Shown here piece by piece: positions 1 to 5,757 of a stretch of 5,757 nt of DNA (its first letter is position 1; each line of letters begins with the position of its first letter). The notes beneath the pieces are model-generated. The model saw nothing but the letters and a program-made list of their open reading frames with translations, was not told the DNA's origin and searched no databases. This DNA is from Bacteroidota bacterium (lineage in GTDB: Bacteria > Bacteroidota > Bacteroidia > B-17B0 > Aurantibacillaceae), in assembly GCA_947474485.1 (NCBI GenBank), contig CANJJP010000128.1, positions 1-5,757 on the forward strand. Reading direction: 5' to 3'. The translations under genes and the position numbers were made by a program.

Positions 1-22
1 GGCTTAAGTGTGTATATATTTC

Positions 23-86
23 GCTACTCTGTAGCTTAAATTTCACTCTATTTCAGGGTTTTACAAATGTGTAGCTACTCTGTAGC
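23..86. repeat. Cluster of short palindromic repeats (two identical 13-bp hairpins plus a degenerate one)
   Basis: GCTACTCTGTAGC occurs identically at 23-35 and 74-86. Each copy is a perfect 5-bp stem (GCTAC/GTAGC) around a TCT loop, and in the second copy the stem extends to 7 bp (72-88, TAGCTAC/GTAGCTA). Between them, 46-58 (CTCTATTTCAGGG) forms a weaker 4-bp stem with one mismatch. Read on the minus strand, each hairpin is followed by an AT-rich tail (TACACATTTGTA, TGAAATTTAA and GAAATATATA), so the three look like diverged units of one repeat. The stems are too short and lack the T-run of a normal intrinsic terminator. The series may continue beyond the left edge. I infer a dispersed intergenic repeat family; function unknown. 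Confidence 0.6.
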
Positions 87-123
87 TAATTTTAGCCGCT
101 CTTTAAACAAAAATAATGAACAA

Positions 124-202
124 TGAACCTCGATTAACGAATGATGAAGTATTTTAAGTATCAGTTATAAATCTAAAATCTACATTCGTTAATCCTTGTT
201 CA
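124..202. repeat. Inverted repeat, 20-bp arms, 39-nt spacer, downstream of the leftward gene run
   Basis: GATTAACGAATG at 132-143 is the exact reverse complement of CATTCGTTAATC at 183-194. After three mismatched bases the match resumes (TGAAC at 124-128 with GTTCA at 198-202), giving 20-bp arms with 17 matches. The spacer (144-182) is AT-rich and encodes nothing. The element begins 29 nt beyond the stop codon of the last leftward gene, and on the minus strand its second arm is followed by a T-rich stretch. It could therefore work as a terminator-like or 3'-end stabilising structure, although the large loop and low G+C are atypical. The left flank (AATGAAC AATGAAC) has a 7-nt rhythm. A dispersed repeat or MITE remnant is an alternative reading. 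Confidence 0.55.
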
Positions 203-230
203 ATAATATAAAATCCCTTCCAATAATAAC

Positions 231-944
231 TTATTTCCTTCCAATTCCAAGTCGTGGAGTATATGCTAAACCAATGCTAAAAGGGATAATTCCTTTTTCA
301 CCTTTATTTTTTTCGAAAGCTTCGGATAAAGAATAAAATGCACTTATGTGTATTTGTTCCCATCCCATACGAATTGTAGGACCATATCGAATTGGATTAA
401 CTCCAAAAATATCATAGGTTCTAACTTTGCCATTTTTATCAAACAATGTTCTAAAAGTTTGAACTACATAACCAGCTTTAAAACCAATCATACACTTAAA
501 CTGATAATTAGTACGCGAACGAATACGAATTTCTAAAGGAAGTTCAACCATTTTAAAAGCAATTCTATTTACTCTATATGATTCGTTATGTTCTTCTAAT
601 GATGTAAATAATTTAGTGCCAGTAATTGAATCTGTTTTGTAAGCCAAATCAATTGGTCCGTGAATATTATGCGAACCATATCCTAAACCCCAAGCAAAAC
701 TAAAACGTGATTTTCCGATTGGATAATCAAAAAACAATTGAAAATTATAACCTCTTGATGTTGGTTTAACTTTAATACCCTTTGGTGTGCCTAACCAACC
801 TGTATGATTTACTTCAAACACCAAGCGATCTTGTGGTGTTGGCTTATATGCATACACGCTAAACTCACTTAGTTCTTTTTTTTGCGCAAAAGAAAGTAAG
901 GAAACACTTAGTAGTAATATAAATATGAAAATCGATTTCTTCAT
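231..944 (-). CDS. Outer membrane beta-barrel protein, PorT-like
   Basis: This 237-residue protein starts with a clear signal peptide: MKK, then a hydrophobic stretch (residues 5-18), with likely cleavage at SFA-Q around residue 20. The mature part shows alternating aromatic/hydrophobic strands separated by polar loops, as in small 8-10-stranded barrels. Examples are YNFQLFFDYPIG (66-77), FSFAWGLGYGSHNI (81-94), FKMVELPLEIRIR (130-142), FKCMIGFKAGYVVQTF (149-164) and IPFSIGLAYTPRLGIG (220-235). The VELPLEIR segment resembles the I/VE[IL]PL motif common in PorT/OMP_b-brl_2-type proteins of Bacteroidota; that assignment is from memory, not a search. It should sit in the outer membrane; ligand and role are unknown. 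It lies 22 nt after the serine hydrolase and is probably co-transcribed as the last gene of the run. No Shine-Dalgarno precedes the ATG, as is usual in this phylum. Confidence 0.75.
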   Translation of the reverse strand: MKKSIFIFILLLSVSLLSFAQKKELSEFSVYAYKPTPQDRLVFEVNHTGWLGTPKGIKVKPTSRGYNFQLFFDYPIGKSRFSFAWGLGYGSHNIHGPIDLAYKTDSITGTKLFTSLEEHNESYRVNRIAFKMVELPLEIRIRSRTNYQFKCMIGFKAGYVVQTFRTLFDKNGKVRTYDIFGVNPIRYGPTIRMGWEQIHISAFYSLSEAFEKNKGEKGIIPFSIGLAYTPRLGIGRK

Positions 945-966
945 TTAATGCGGCAAATGTACAATT

Positions 967-2481
967 TTATTGCTTTTTAAAATCGTAATCCATGTAATCA
1001 ACAAAATCGTTAACTTTAACAATAACAGATTTTACTTGAGCATCTTCATACTTAACTTTCATTTTAGTAATGCCCCATGTTTTGTAAGAATAGGTACACA
1101 TAAATTCATCGTTACCCATATATTCTAATTTACCTTTTGCCATTGGATGATTAGCAAAATTAAGGACTAATTGGTTTCCTTCTTTTTTAATTTCCATATC
1201 GCCATACACTTCATTTTTGTATTTACCAACAAATAAATCAGTCTTTGGTTGCACCAAATTCTTTTGCATGGTTCTATTTTTCCAATCTCTTAATTCATCG
1301 TTTGCTTCTTTGTTTCCTGCTTCATTTCTTTTAAAGGATGCCTCGCTTAAGTTTTTGTAAGGCATATCAAAATAAGCTTGTACGATTTGCTCACGTAGGT
1401 TTAAAAACAAACCATTCACATCTGTATTTGTTAATACAACTACACCTAATTTAGCTTCTGGTATTACACAAACGGAAGTTACAAAACCATCTGCCCCGCC
1501 TGTGTGCTCATACATTACTTTTCCACCAACATCCATAATGCTCCAGCCTAAACCATACATGCTAAAGTGATTGTTTGGGTAAGCAGGGTTCCCTCCTCTT
1601 CCACCAGAAATCATATTAGGTGAACGAGTTAATGCTAACGCTTTATAAGGAACAACTTGTTTTCCTTCAAACTTACCAGAGTCTAATTGACAAAGCACCC
1701 AATTACTTAAATCCTTAACACAAGAGTTAATAGATGCTGCTGGGCCAATATTATCAACATTAGCATAATCTAACGCTTCCATTTTATCTAAAATGATTGT
1801 GTAAGGTTTTGCAGCATTTTTATCTGCAACAATGTATTTATGTTGAGTAGAACTTCTTTCCATTTTTAATGGAACAAAGAAATTGTATTTAATAAAATCG
1901 TCCCAAGTAGTATCTGTAACTGTTGGAATTACTTCTCCTGCAGCTAAGAATGCCGAATTACAATATCCGTATTTGTAACGGAAAGAATTTACAGGTGTAA
2001 CATTACGCATAGCTTCAATAACCTGTTTGCGGGTAAGATTACAATTCCAGTTTAAGAAATCACTTTGAAAAGTTTGGAAACCAATGCGGTGACAAAGTAA
2101 ATCTCTAACTGTAGTTTGTTCGCTTGCATACTTTTCTTTTAACGAAAAGTATGGTAACCACTTCGTTGCCTTATCATCTAATGAAAGTTTTTTTCGAACA
2201 TCTAACATGGCGATAGCTGTACCTGTAAATGCTTTTGAGTTAGAAGCTATTTGAAACAAAGTATTTTCATCTACTTTTGTTTTTCCATTTAACTCGGTTG
2301 TTCCGTATCCTTTACAAGCTACGATTTTCCCATCTTTAACAATAGCAACCGATACAGCAGGAATCTGCCATCTTTTCATTTCGCGGTTGATATAAGCATC
2401 TAAACTATCTTTAACGAAAGCTGGTTGTGCAATTGAAACCGAAGCTGCTACTGCAAATATTACTGATAACGTTTTTTTCAT
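967..2481 (-). CDS. Secreted serine hydrolase, class C beta-lactamase / penicillin-binding-like fold with DUF3471-type C-terminal domain
   Basis: This 504-residue protein has a signal peptide (residues 1-18, likely cut near SIA-Q). The catalytic domain spans about 24-375 and carries the three class C/S12 motifs: SxxK as S80-N-S-K83 (nucleophile S80, general base K83), YxN as Y173-C-N175, and HTG at 326-328 in place of the KTG of true beta-lactamases. HTG is typical of esterase or peptidase relatives. LLCHRIG (128-134) matches the usual LL.H.SG block, with I replacing S or T. A separate C-terminal domain (about 404-500, VGKYKNEVYGDMEIKKEG) resembles DUF3471, a small beta domain often attached to these enzymes. 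It probably acts in the periplasm or at the cell surface on an ester, amide or D-amino-acid peptide; the substrate cannot be read from sequence, and antibiotic resistance should not be assumed. It starts 28 nt after nadK, in the same run. All catalytic motifs are intact. Confidence 0.88.
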   Translation of the reverse strand: MKKTLSVIFAVAASVSIAQPAFVKDSLDAYINREMKRWQIPAVSVAIVKDGKIVACKGYGTTELNGKTKVDENTLFQIASNSKAFTGTAIAMLDVRKKLSLDDKATKWLPYFSLKEKYASEQTTVRDLLCHRIGFQTFQSDFLNWNCNLTRKQVIEAMRNVTPVNSFRYKYGYCNSAFLAAGEVIPTVTDTTWDDFIKYNFFVPLKMERSSTQHKYIVADKNAAKPYTIILDKMEALDYANVDNIGPAASINSCVKDLSNWVLCQLDSGKFEGKQVVPYKALALTRSPNMISGGRGGNPAYPNNHFSMYGLGWSIMDVGGKVMYEHTGGADGFVTSVCVIPEAKLGVVVLTNTDVNGLFLNLREQIVQAYFDMPYKNLSEASFKRNEAGNKEANDELRDWKNRTMQKNLVQPKTDLFVGKYKNEVYGDMEIKKEGNQLVLNFANHPMAKGKLEYMGNDEFMCTYSYKTWGITKMKVKYEDAQVKSVIVKVNDFVDYMDYDFKKQ

Positions 2482-2484
2482 AAT

Positions 2485-2508
2485 ATTCTTAATTATACAT
2501 TCTTAATT
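2485..2508. repeat. Two copies of a 10-bp direct repeat in the nadK/hydrolase gap
   Basis: ATTCTTAATT is present at 2485-2494 and again at 2499-2508, separated by ATAC, giving a 14-nt period that nearly fills the 28-nt gap. It is probably a small slippage duplication in AT-rich DNA. It could also be a paired binding site just upstream of the hydrolase start, but nothing else supports that. Confidence 0.5.
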
Positions 2509-2509
2509 T

Positions 2510-3388
2510 TTAATTTCTTTTATCTAACCCCCACATTAATTTATCACGTAAGGTTTTAAAGAAATCCTGTGTTTCTAAACTAACTAAGTTAAAAGTAAAA
2601 TTTGCCTTCCTTAGTTTTATTTCAAATGTATTATCGATGGTTGCATGACGAGAATCTAATGACAATAAGTATTCAGGACTTCTTCCATGCACCATTAAAC
2701 TAACTTCACTATTACTAGAAATAATAATTGGGCGTACGTTTAGGTTGTGAGGGGCAATAGGTGTAATTACAAAATTTTCAGCATCTGGAACCATAATAGG
2801 CCCACCACAACTCAAAGAGTATGCTGTAGAACCAGTTGGTGTAGATACAATTAAACCATCTGCCCAATAAGAATTTAGGAATGATCCATTTATACTTGCA
2901 TCAATACTAATCATGGAAGATGAATCTTTCTTAAGAATAGTAAGTTCATTTACTGCCCATTTTAAATCACCAAATAATCCGCTTGGAGTTTCTAACTCAA
3001 TAAGTGAACGTTTGTCTAATTTAAATTTGTTAGCAAGTAAACAATTTATTGCCACACTAAAATCTCCTTTATAAACGCTTGCCAAAAAACCTAATCTTCC
3101 AGTGTTTACACCCAGAACAGGAATTCCAGAATCTCTTACTAAATCAAGTGTTTCAAGTATTGTACCATCGCCACCAAGTGAGATTATATAATCAACTTTA
3201 CCTTTAATACATTTGTGTGAATTGTAAGTTGGTATCTCTAAATTAAATTGAAATTCCTTTTTTAAAAACGCATAATAACTATCGTGGATAATTAACTGTA
3301 CATTTTCTTTATTCAATTTAGTACTAAGTGTTTTTACATAATCAGCATGATTATCTTTTACACATCTTGCATATAAGGCTATAGTCAT
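2510..3388 (-). CDS. nadK: NAD kinase
   Basis: This enzyme phosphorylates NAD at the adenosine 2'-hydroxyl to make NADP, the committed step of NADP synthesis in the cytoplasm. At 292 residues it is full length. The diagnostic motifs are all visible: GGDGT at 72-76 (with the catalytic aspartate of the family, D74), NTGRLGFL at 95-102, the NE pair at 147-148, WADGLIVSTPTGSTAY at 175-190 running into SLSCGGP (191-197), and IAPH at 211-214. The C-terminus FFKTLRDKLMWGLDKRN (276-292) is the ending I associate with Bacteroidota NAD kinases. The ATG at 3388 starts 9 nt after the Omp85 stop and gives the expected M-x-IALY opening strand. No Shine-Dalgarno is apparent, so translation may depend on coupling or on the phylum's SD-independent initiation. 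It sits two genes after a CBS/ACT protein that could sense nucleotides. Confidence 0.97.
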   Translation of the reverse strand: MTIALYARCVKDNHADYVKTLSTKLNKENVQLIIHDSYYAFLKKEFQFNLEIPTYNSHKCIKGKVDYIISLGGDGTILETLDLVRDSGIPVLGVNTGRLGFLASVYKGDFSVAINCLLANKFKLDKRSLIELETPSGLFGDLKWAVNELTILKKDSSSMISIDASINGSFLNSYWADGLIVSTPTGSTAYSLSCGGPIMVPDAENFVITPIAPHNLNVRPIIISSNSEVSLMVHGRSPEYLLSLDSRHATIDNTFEIKLRKANFTFNLVSLETQDFFKTLRDKLMWGLDKRN

Positions 3389-3397
3389 TTTACAAAA

Positions 3398-4870
3398 TTA
3401 TAAAGGAGCACTAAAATGTAGAAAAATTCCCTTTTCTTTCATTCTATTCATTGATGCTTCCACTCTTAAAACATAATCATAATAAGTAACGAAACTTAAT
3501 CCTATTCCAGCTCCTCCAAGCCAAGAATTAGATAACGGGTTATCATTGTAAAATACTTTATCTTGCACAAAAGCTGCATCAGCATGCGCAGAAGCATAAA
3601 TTGAGTATGGAATTTGATTGAACTTTTCGAAACGCTTTGTAGGTAGTTTTACTACCCGCGGTTTTACTAATTGGTAACTAACATTTGTTTTAAACATGGC
3701 GTAGGTTTGTCCATCTACTACATAATATTCATAACCTCTTACAAAATCATGGTAACCTAAAGCGCGATTAAAGTAGTAACCTCCAGTGTTTATCAACTTG
3801 TATCTAACACGCAAAGCAGTGCCAACAAATGTTCGTTTTAATGGACTCCAATAATTTTTAACAACTGCATCAACCGTAAAATTATCAACGTTTTCATTCT
3901 TCAATAAATTCAAACCATCTTTTGCAACTAAGCATTCATAATACGAGCCACGTAAAGGGAAAAATTTTGAGTCGCGATAGTCACGTTTAAAACGATATTG
4001 AATGCTTATGTAATTTGCATAATGTTGTTTGTTTCCAAAATAATCGCAATTTAATTTAGATATATCCTTTGCAACACTGCTTTCATTGTAAACTAAATCT
4101 AACAGATGTTTAGTGTACAAACCATTTCTGTATATAAACCCAAACTTAGCTTCAATTTCTTTTCGCATAAATTGGGTATAATTGCGGTTAAATTGAAGCT
4201 TGTTGCCATAAGTAAGATAAGCAACTTCGTTGTTTCGTTGAAAACTATAACCAGCATTTACACCCAATGTTTGTTTTTTGTTTATGAATGGAATGCGATA
4301 ATTAAATCCATACAATTCAGTATAACCTTTTCTAAATTTGAGTACAGCTGATTCGTTTCTTCCTCTTACATTTTGAAAAGTTAAGTACATTCCATAGTTA
4401 GTTCGGAAAATATCTTTAGTTTCCCACCATGAGTTAAAGTTACGATCTTGTATTTCAAAAATAGGTGTAGGCCATGTGTACCAACGCTCTTTAACATCAA
4501 TCGTGAAATTAATTTGACCCAAATCCTCATTTAATTGGTAAGTAATAGTTGCAAAATTAAAGAGCGAAGAATTTAATAAGTTTTGTTGAGATCGTGCAAT
4601 TAGTTTTTCAACTTCTTTTAAATTCAATGAATCTCCTACTGCAAAAGTAAGTTCACGAGTAATGATGTTTGACTTGGTACGTTTATTTCCAACTAAACTA
4701 ATATAATTAACTTGGTACTTAGTTTCGCCTTTAGCACTTAACAAAGATGAATAAATATGATCATCGTACTGAGAAAAAACAGGCAAAGCAAACACTACAA
4801 CAAACATAAATGCTATTGCGTGTTTAAGCTTTTTTAGCTTATTAGATATTAAGAAATCTAATAAATTCAT
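3398..4870 (-). CDS. Small Omp85-superfamily (BamA/TamA-like) outer membrane protein with one POTRA domain
   Basis: This 490-residue protein begins with a long basic n-region and a hydrophobic core (residues 1-33; likely cut at VFS-Q). One POTRA-like domain follows at about 55-128 (VNYISLVGNKRTKSNII ... LGQINFTIDVKER). The rest, about 135-490, is beta-barrel. It has the Omp85 barrel signatures: RDYRDSKFFPLRG at 296-308 (the D-R....P.G block) and VRGY at 377-380, the loop-6 VRG[FY] motif that inserts into the barrel. The final strands GGAGIGLSF and YDYVLRVEASMN lead to FLHFSAPL. BamA has five POTRAs, so with only one this is not BamA itself; a lineage-specific translocation, lipid-handling or assembly barrel is possible. 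The start overlaps the CBS gene by 29 nt. I keep it because the next Met (residue 22) would remove most of the signal peptide, and because AAGGAAGA lies 4-12 nt upstream. Confidence 0.88.
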   Translation of the reverse strand: MNLLDFLISNKLKKLKHAIAFMFVVVFALPVFSQYDDHIYSSLLSAKGETKYQVNYISLVGNKRTKSNIITRELTFAVGDSLNLKEVEKLIARSQQNLLNSSLFNFATITYQLNEDLGQINFTIDVKERWYTWPTPIFEIQDRNFNSWWETKDIFRTNYGMYLTFQNVRGRNESAVLKFRKGYTELYGFNYRIPFINKKQTLGVNAGYSFQRNNEVAYLTYGNKLQFNRNYTQFMRKEIEAKFGFIYRNGLYTKHLLDLVYNESSVAKDISKLNCDYFGNKQHYANYISIQYRFKRDYRDSKFFPLRGSYYECLVAKDGLNLLKNENVDNFTVDAVVKNYWSPLKRTFVGTALRVRYKLINTGGYYFNRALGYHDFVRGYEYYVVDGQTYAMFKTNVSYQLVKPRVVKLPTKRFEKFNQIPYSIYASAHADAAFVQDKVFYNDNPLSNSWLGGAGIGLSFVTYYDYVLRVEASMNRMKEKGIFLHFSAPL

Positions 4871-5507
4871 TGAATCTTCCTTTTAAATCTTCTTCAAAAT
4901 CCGATTGATGATAAGATGCTTTCACATTGTAATTATAACGATAAAACGTTTGCAATATCCTGCTTAAATCTTCTTTGTTCACCTTTAAAGTAACTTCAAT
5001 TTTAGTAGAATCTTCTAATGAAGAAACATACAAGCTCAATATTTTAGCGTCATTACCCTCAACAATGCCAGCAATTTGAGTTAGCGAATAATCGTTTTTA
5101 AACATCTCTAACTCAATTATTCCACCAGGTTCTTGAATAGCTGAGAAACCGGTGAATTTTTCCAATGCACTCTTGTAGGTTACAGAACCAGCAAATTTTT
5201 CTTTATCATCTAACACAGGTAATAAAGTTACATTCATACCTGTCATTAACTTTAAAGCGTCGTAAGCATGTTGAGCTTGATGAATAACAGGCTTAATAAA
5301 CCGTATATTTATTTTTCCTATTTCTTCATCTGCCCCGCTGTTTGTATCCAACAAATCGCTTTCAGCAATCAAGCCAATTAGCTCGTTACCTTTAATAACA
5401 GCTAAATGATTCACTTTGAATTCTTCCATCCAATGCAAAGCCTGATCAACTGTGTCGTTATATTTTAGGGGTGGAACTTCGTCCGTTATTAAATCTGATA
5501 CTAGCAT
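4842..5507 (-). CDS. CBS-domain pair protein with an ACT-like C-terminal domain
   Basis: This is a 221-residue cytoplasmic protein with no signal peptide or membrane segment. The first CBS motif covers about 1-55 (VSDLITDEVPPLKYNDTVDQAL, then HLAVIKGNELIGLIAESDLL). The second covers about 68-118 (PVIHQAQHAYDALKLM, then TLLPVLDDKEKFAGSVT). CBS pairs usually bind adenine nucleotides such as AMP, ATP or SAM derivatives. The remainder, about 128-201, has the beta-alpha-beta-beta-alpha-beta pattern of an ACT-like ligand-binding domain (GIIELEMFKNDYSLTQIAGIVEGNDAKIL, then KIEVTLKVNKEDLSRILQTFYRYNYNV). No catalytic domain is present, so a regulatory or sensor role is inferred. It is the first gene of the leftward run, two genes before nadK, making adenine or pyridine nucleotide sensing attractive but unproven. 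The ATG at 5507 places CBS1 exactly at the N-terminus, as usual. Confidence 0.88.
   Translation of the reverse strand: MLVSDLITDEVPPLKYNDTVDQALHWMEEFKVNHLAVIKGNELIGLIAESDLLDTNSGADEEIGKINIRFIKPVIHQAQHAYDALKLMTGMNVTLLPVLDDKEKFAGSVTYKSALEKFTGFSAIQEPGGIIELEMFKNDYSLTQIAGIVEGNDAKILSLYVSSLEDSTKIEVTLKVNKEDLSRILQTFYRYNYNVKASYHQSDFEEDLKGRFNEFIRFLNI
4875..4882 (-). promoter_or_regulatory. Shine-Dalgarno-like site supporting the overlapping Omp85 start
   Basis: On the minus strand AAGGAAGA lies just upstream of the ATG at 4870, with AGGA ending 7 nt before the start codon. It is the only start in the window with a purine-rich site of this quality. It lies inside the CBS gene, where it also encodes Lys-Gly-Arg, so chance cannot be excluded. 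If real, it fits translational coupling across the 29-nt overlap. Confidence 0.4.
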
Positions 5508-5522
5508 AATTTTATATTCATC

Positions 5523-5571
5523 TAAATTTAGGCAATAATTAACTAAAGATAAAATAATCTACCTAAATTTA
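5523..5571. repeat. Inverted repeat in the divergent intergenic region
   Basis: TAAATTTAGG at 5523-5532 is the exact reverse complement of CCTAAATTTA at 5562-5571, with a 29-nt spacer. The core TAAATTTA is itself palindromic, and AAATTT occurs a third time at 5577-5582. The element lies between two divergent genes and inside the predicted leader of the CBS gene, so it could be a regulator binding site or simply AT-rich composition. A smaller AGAT/ATCT pair (5547-5550 and 5557-5560) lies in the spacer. Confidence 0.45.
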
Positions 5572-5575
5572 TCCA

Positions 5576-5601
5576 CAAATTTACTATAATTTACCGAACA
5601 A
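5576..5601 (-). promoter_or_regulatory. Possible Bacteroidota-type promoter for the leftward gene run
   Basis: On the minus strand TAAATTTG (5583 down to 5576) matches the Bacteroidota -7 consensus TAnnTTTG exactly. A TTG that could serve as the -33 element lies at 5601-5599, but the 15-nt spacing between them is shorter than the roughly 19-21 nt usually seen. Transcription would start near 5570, giving a leader of about 60 nt before the CBS start codon. No equally good promoter is visible for pdxJ. Confidence 0.35.
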
Positions 5602-5606
5602 GCGCC

Positions 5607-5757
5607 ATGACCAAACTAAGTGTAAACATCAATAAAATAGCTACTTTGCGTAATTCTCGTGGGCATAATACACCCGATGTATTAAAAACCGCTGTTGACA
5701 TAGAACGCTTTGGTGGACAAGGTATTACAGTGCATCCTCGCCCAGATGAGCGCCACA
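5607..5757 (+). CDS. pdxJ: Pyridoxine 5'-phosphate synthase, N-terminal 50 codons (cut by window edge)
   Basis: PdxJ condenses 3-amino-2-oxopropyl phosphate with 1-deoxy-D-xylulose 5-phosphate to make pyridoxine 5'-phosphate, the last ring-forming step of the DXP-dependent vitamin B6 route in the cytoplasm. The visible part starts MTKLSVNINKIATLRNSRG and continues through DIERFGGQGITVHPRPDERH, the first two strands of the TIM barrel with the hallmark ATLRN (12-16) and ITVHPRPDERH (40-50) blocks. H43 and R45 align with the active-site His and Arg of the HLR motif in E. coli PdxJ, and R18 with its Arg20. The E. coli Asp-His at 11-12 is replaced by Asn-Lys (9-10), which I believe is normal for this phylum. 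It is transcribed away from the CBS gene across a 99-nt gap. The frame is open to the window end; the family is about 240 residues, so most is missing. Confidence 0.95.
   Translation, partial: MTKLSVNINKIATLRNSRGHNTPDVLKTAVDIERFGGQGITVHPRPDERH

Larger units (their letters stand above)
1..230. other. Non-coding stretch beyond the last gene
   Basis: These 230 bases lie downstream of the leftward gene run and carry no credible reading frame on either strand. They contain the palindrome cluster and the inverted repeat listed separately, both set in AT-rich sequence. I see no tRNA, no recognisable structured RNA and no classic G+C-rich stem followed by a T-run. Confidence 0.7.

Noticed and set aside
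23..86. CRISPR array
   Set aside because: The repeat unit is only 13 bp, with two exact copies and a degenerate third, spacing is irregular, and no cas genes are present.
124..202. Classical rho-independent terminator
   Set aside because: The arms are AT-rich and separated by a 39-nt loop, with no compact G+C stem followed directly by a T-run.
348..536. 62-codon plus-strand open frame
   Set aside because: It lies wholly antisense within the barrel gene, has no family resemblance or start signal, and is explained as a shadow of the real gene.
954..961. TAnnTTTG-like promoter (TACATTTG, minus strand) just before the barrel gene
   Set aside because: No TTG -33 element occurs at a suitable distance, and transcription would start almost at the ATG. 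A chance match in AT-rich DNA is likelier.
967..2481. Functional antibiotic-resistance beta-lactamase
   Set aside because: HTG replaces KTG and a DUF3471-type tail is present, both typical of esterase or peptidase relatives. Nothing in the context points to resistance.
4106..4351. 81-codon plus-strand open frame
   Set aside because: It is antisense within the Omp85 barrel region, where alternating strand composition keeps the opposite frame open. It shows no recognisable domain.
3398..4870. BamA (the essential assembly barrel)
   Set aside because: Only one POTRA domain and 490 residues are present. Real BamA has several POTRAs and is far longer.

Overview
The window looks like chromosomal DNA from a member of the Bacteroidota, probably a Flavobacteriia-like or related lineage. 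It is AT-rich (by eye roughly one third G+C). The proteins match Bacteroidota-style families: a NAD kinase ending in the F..TLR.KL.WG.D.RN motif, a PdxJ beginning VNINKIATLRN, a PorT-like outer membrane barrel, and a serine hydrolase with a DUF3471-type tail. Most start codons lack a Shine-Dalgarno sequence, and one TAnnTTTG-type -7 element is visible. I cannot name a genus.

Layout, right to left along the coding direction. At the right edge the first 50 codons of pdxJ (vitamin B6 synthesis) run rightward off the window. A 99-nt AT-rich divergent intergenic region separates pdxJ from a leftward run of five tightly spaced genes: a CBS-domain protein with an ACT-like tail; a small Omp85 (BamA/TamA-like) outer membrane protein overlapping it by 29 nt; nadK (NAD kinase) 9 nt later; a secreted class C beta-lactamase-like serine hydrolase 28 nt later; and an outer membrane beta-barrel protein 22 nt later. 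The spacing suggests one transcription unit with its main promoter in the pdxJ/CBS gap. Left of the last gene (1-230) there is no gene. That stretch holds a 20-bp inverted repeat and at least two copies of a 13-bp palindrome, which look like dispersed non-coding repeats.

Functionally the run mixes cytoplasmic nucleotide-cofactor work (NAD kinase, a probable nucleotide-sensing CBS/ACT protein) with envelope proteins (Omp85, secreted hydrolase, small barrel). From memory, pairing of CBS protein and nadK next to pdxJ, close to envelope assembly genes, is a recurring Bacteroidota arrangement. The less usual points here are the Omp85 gene sitting between CBS and nadK, and a hydrolase plus barrel downstream of nadK. 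I saw no phage, transposase, CRISPR, defence, tRNA or rRNA signal. Nothing here is a convincing new system. The non-coding repeats and the Omp85 placement are the points most worth checking.
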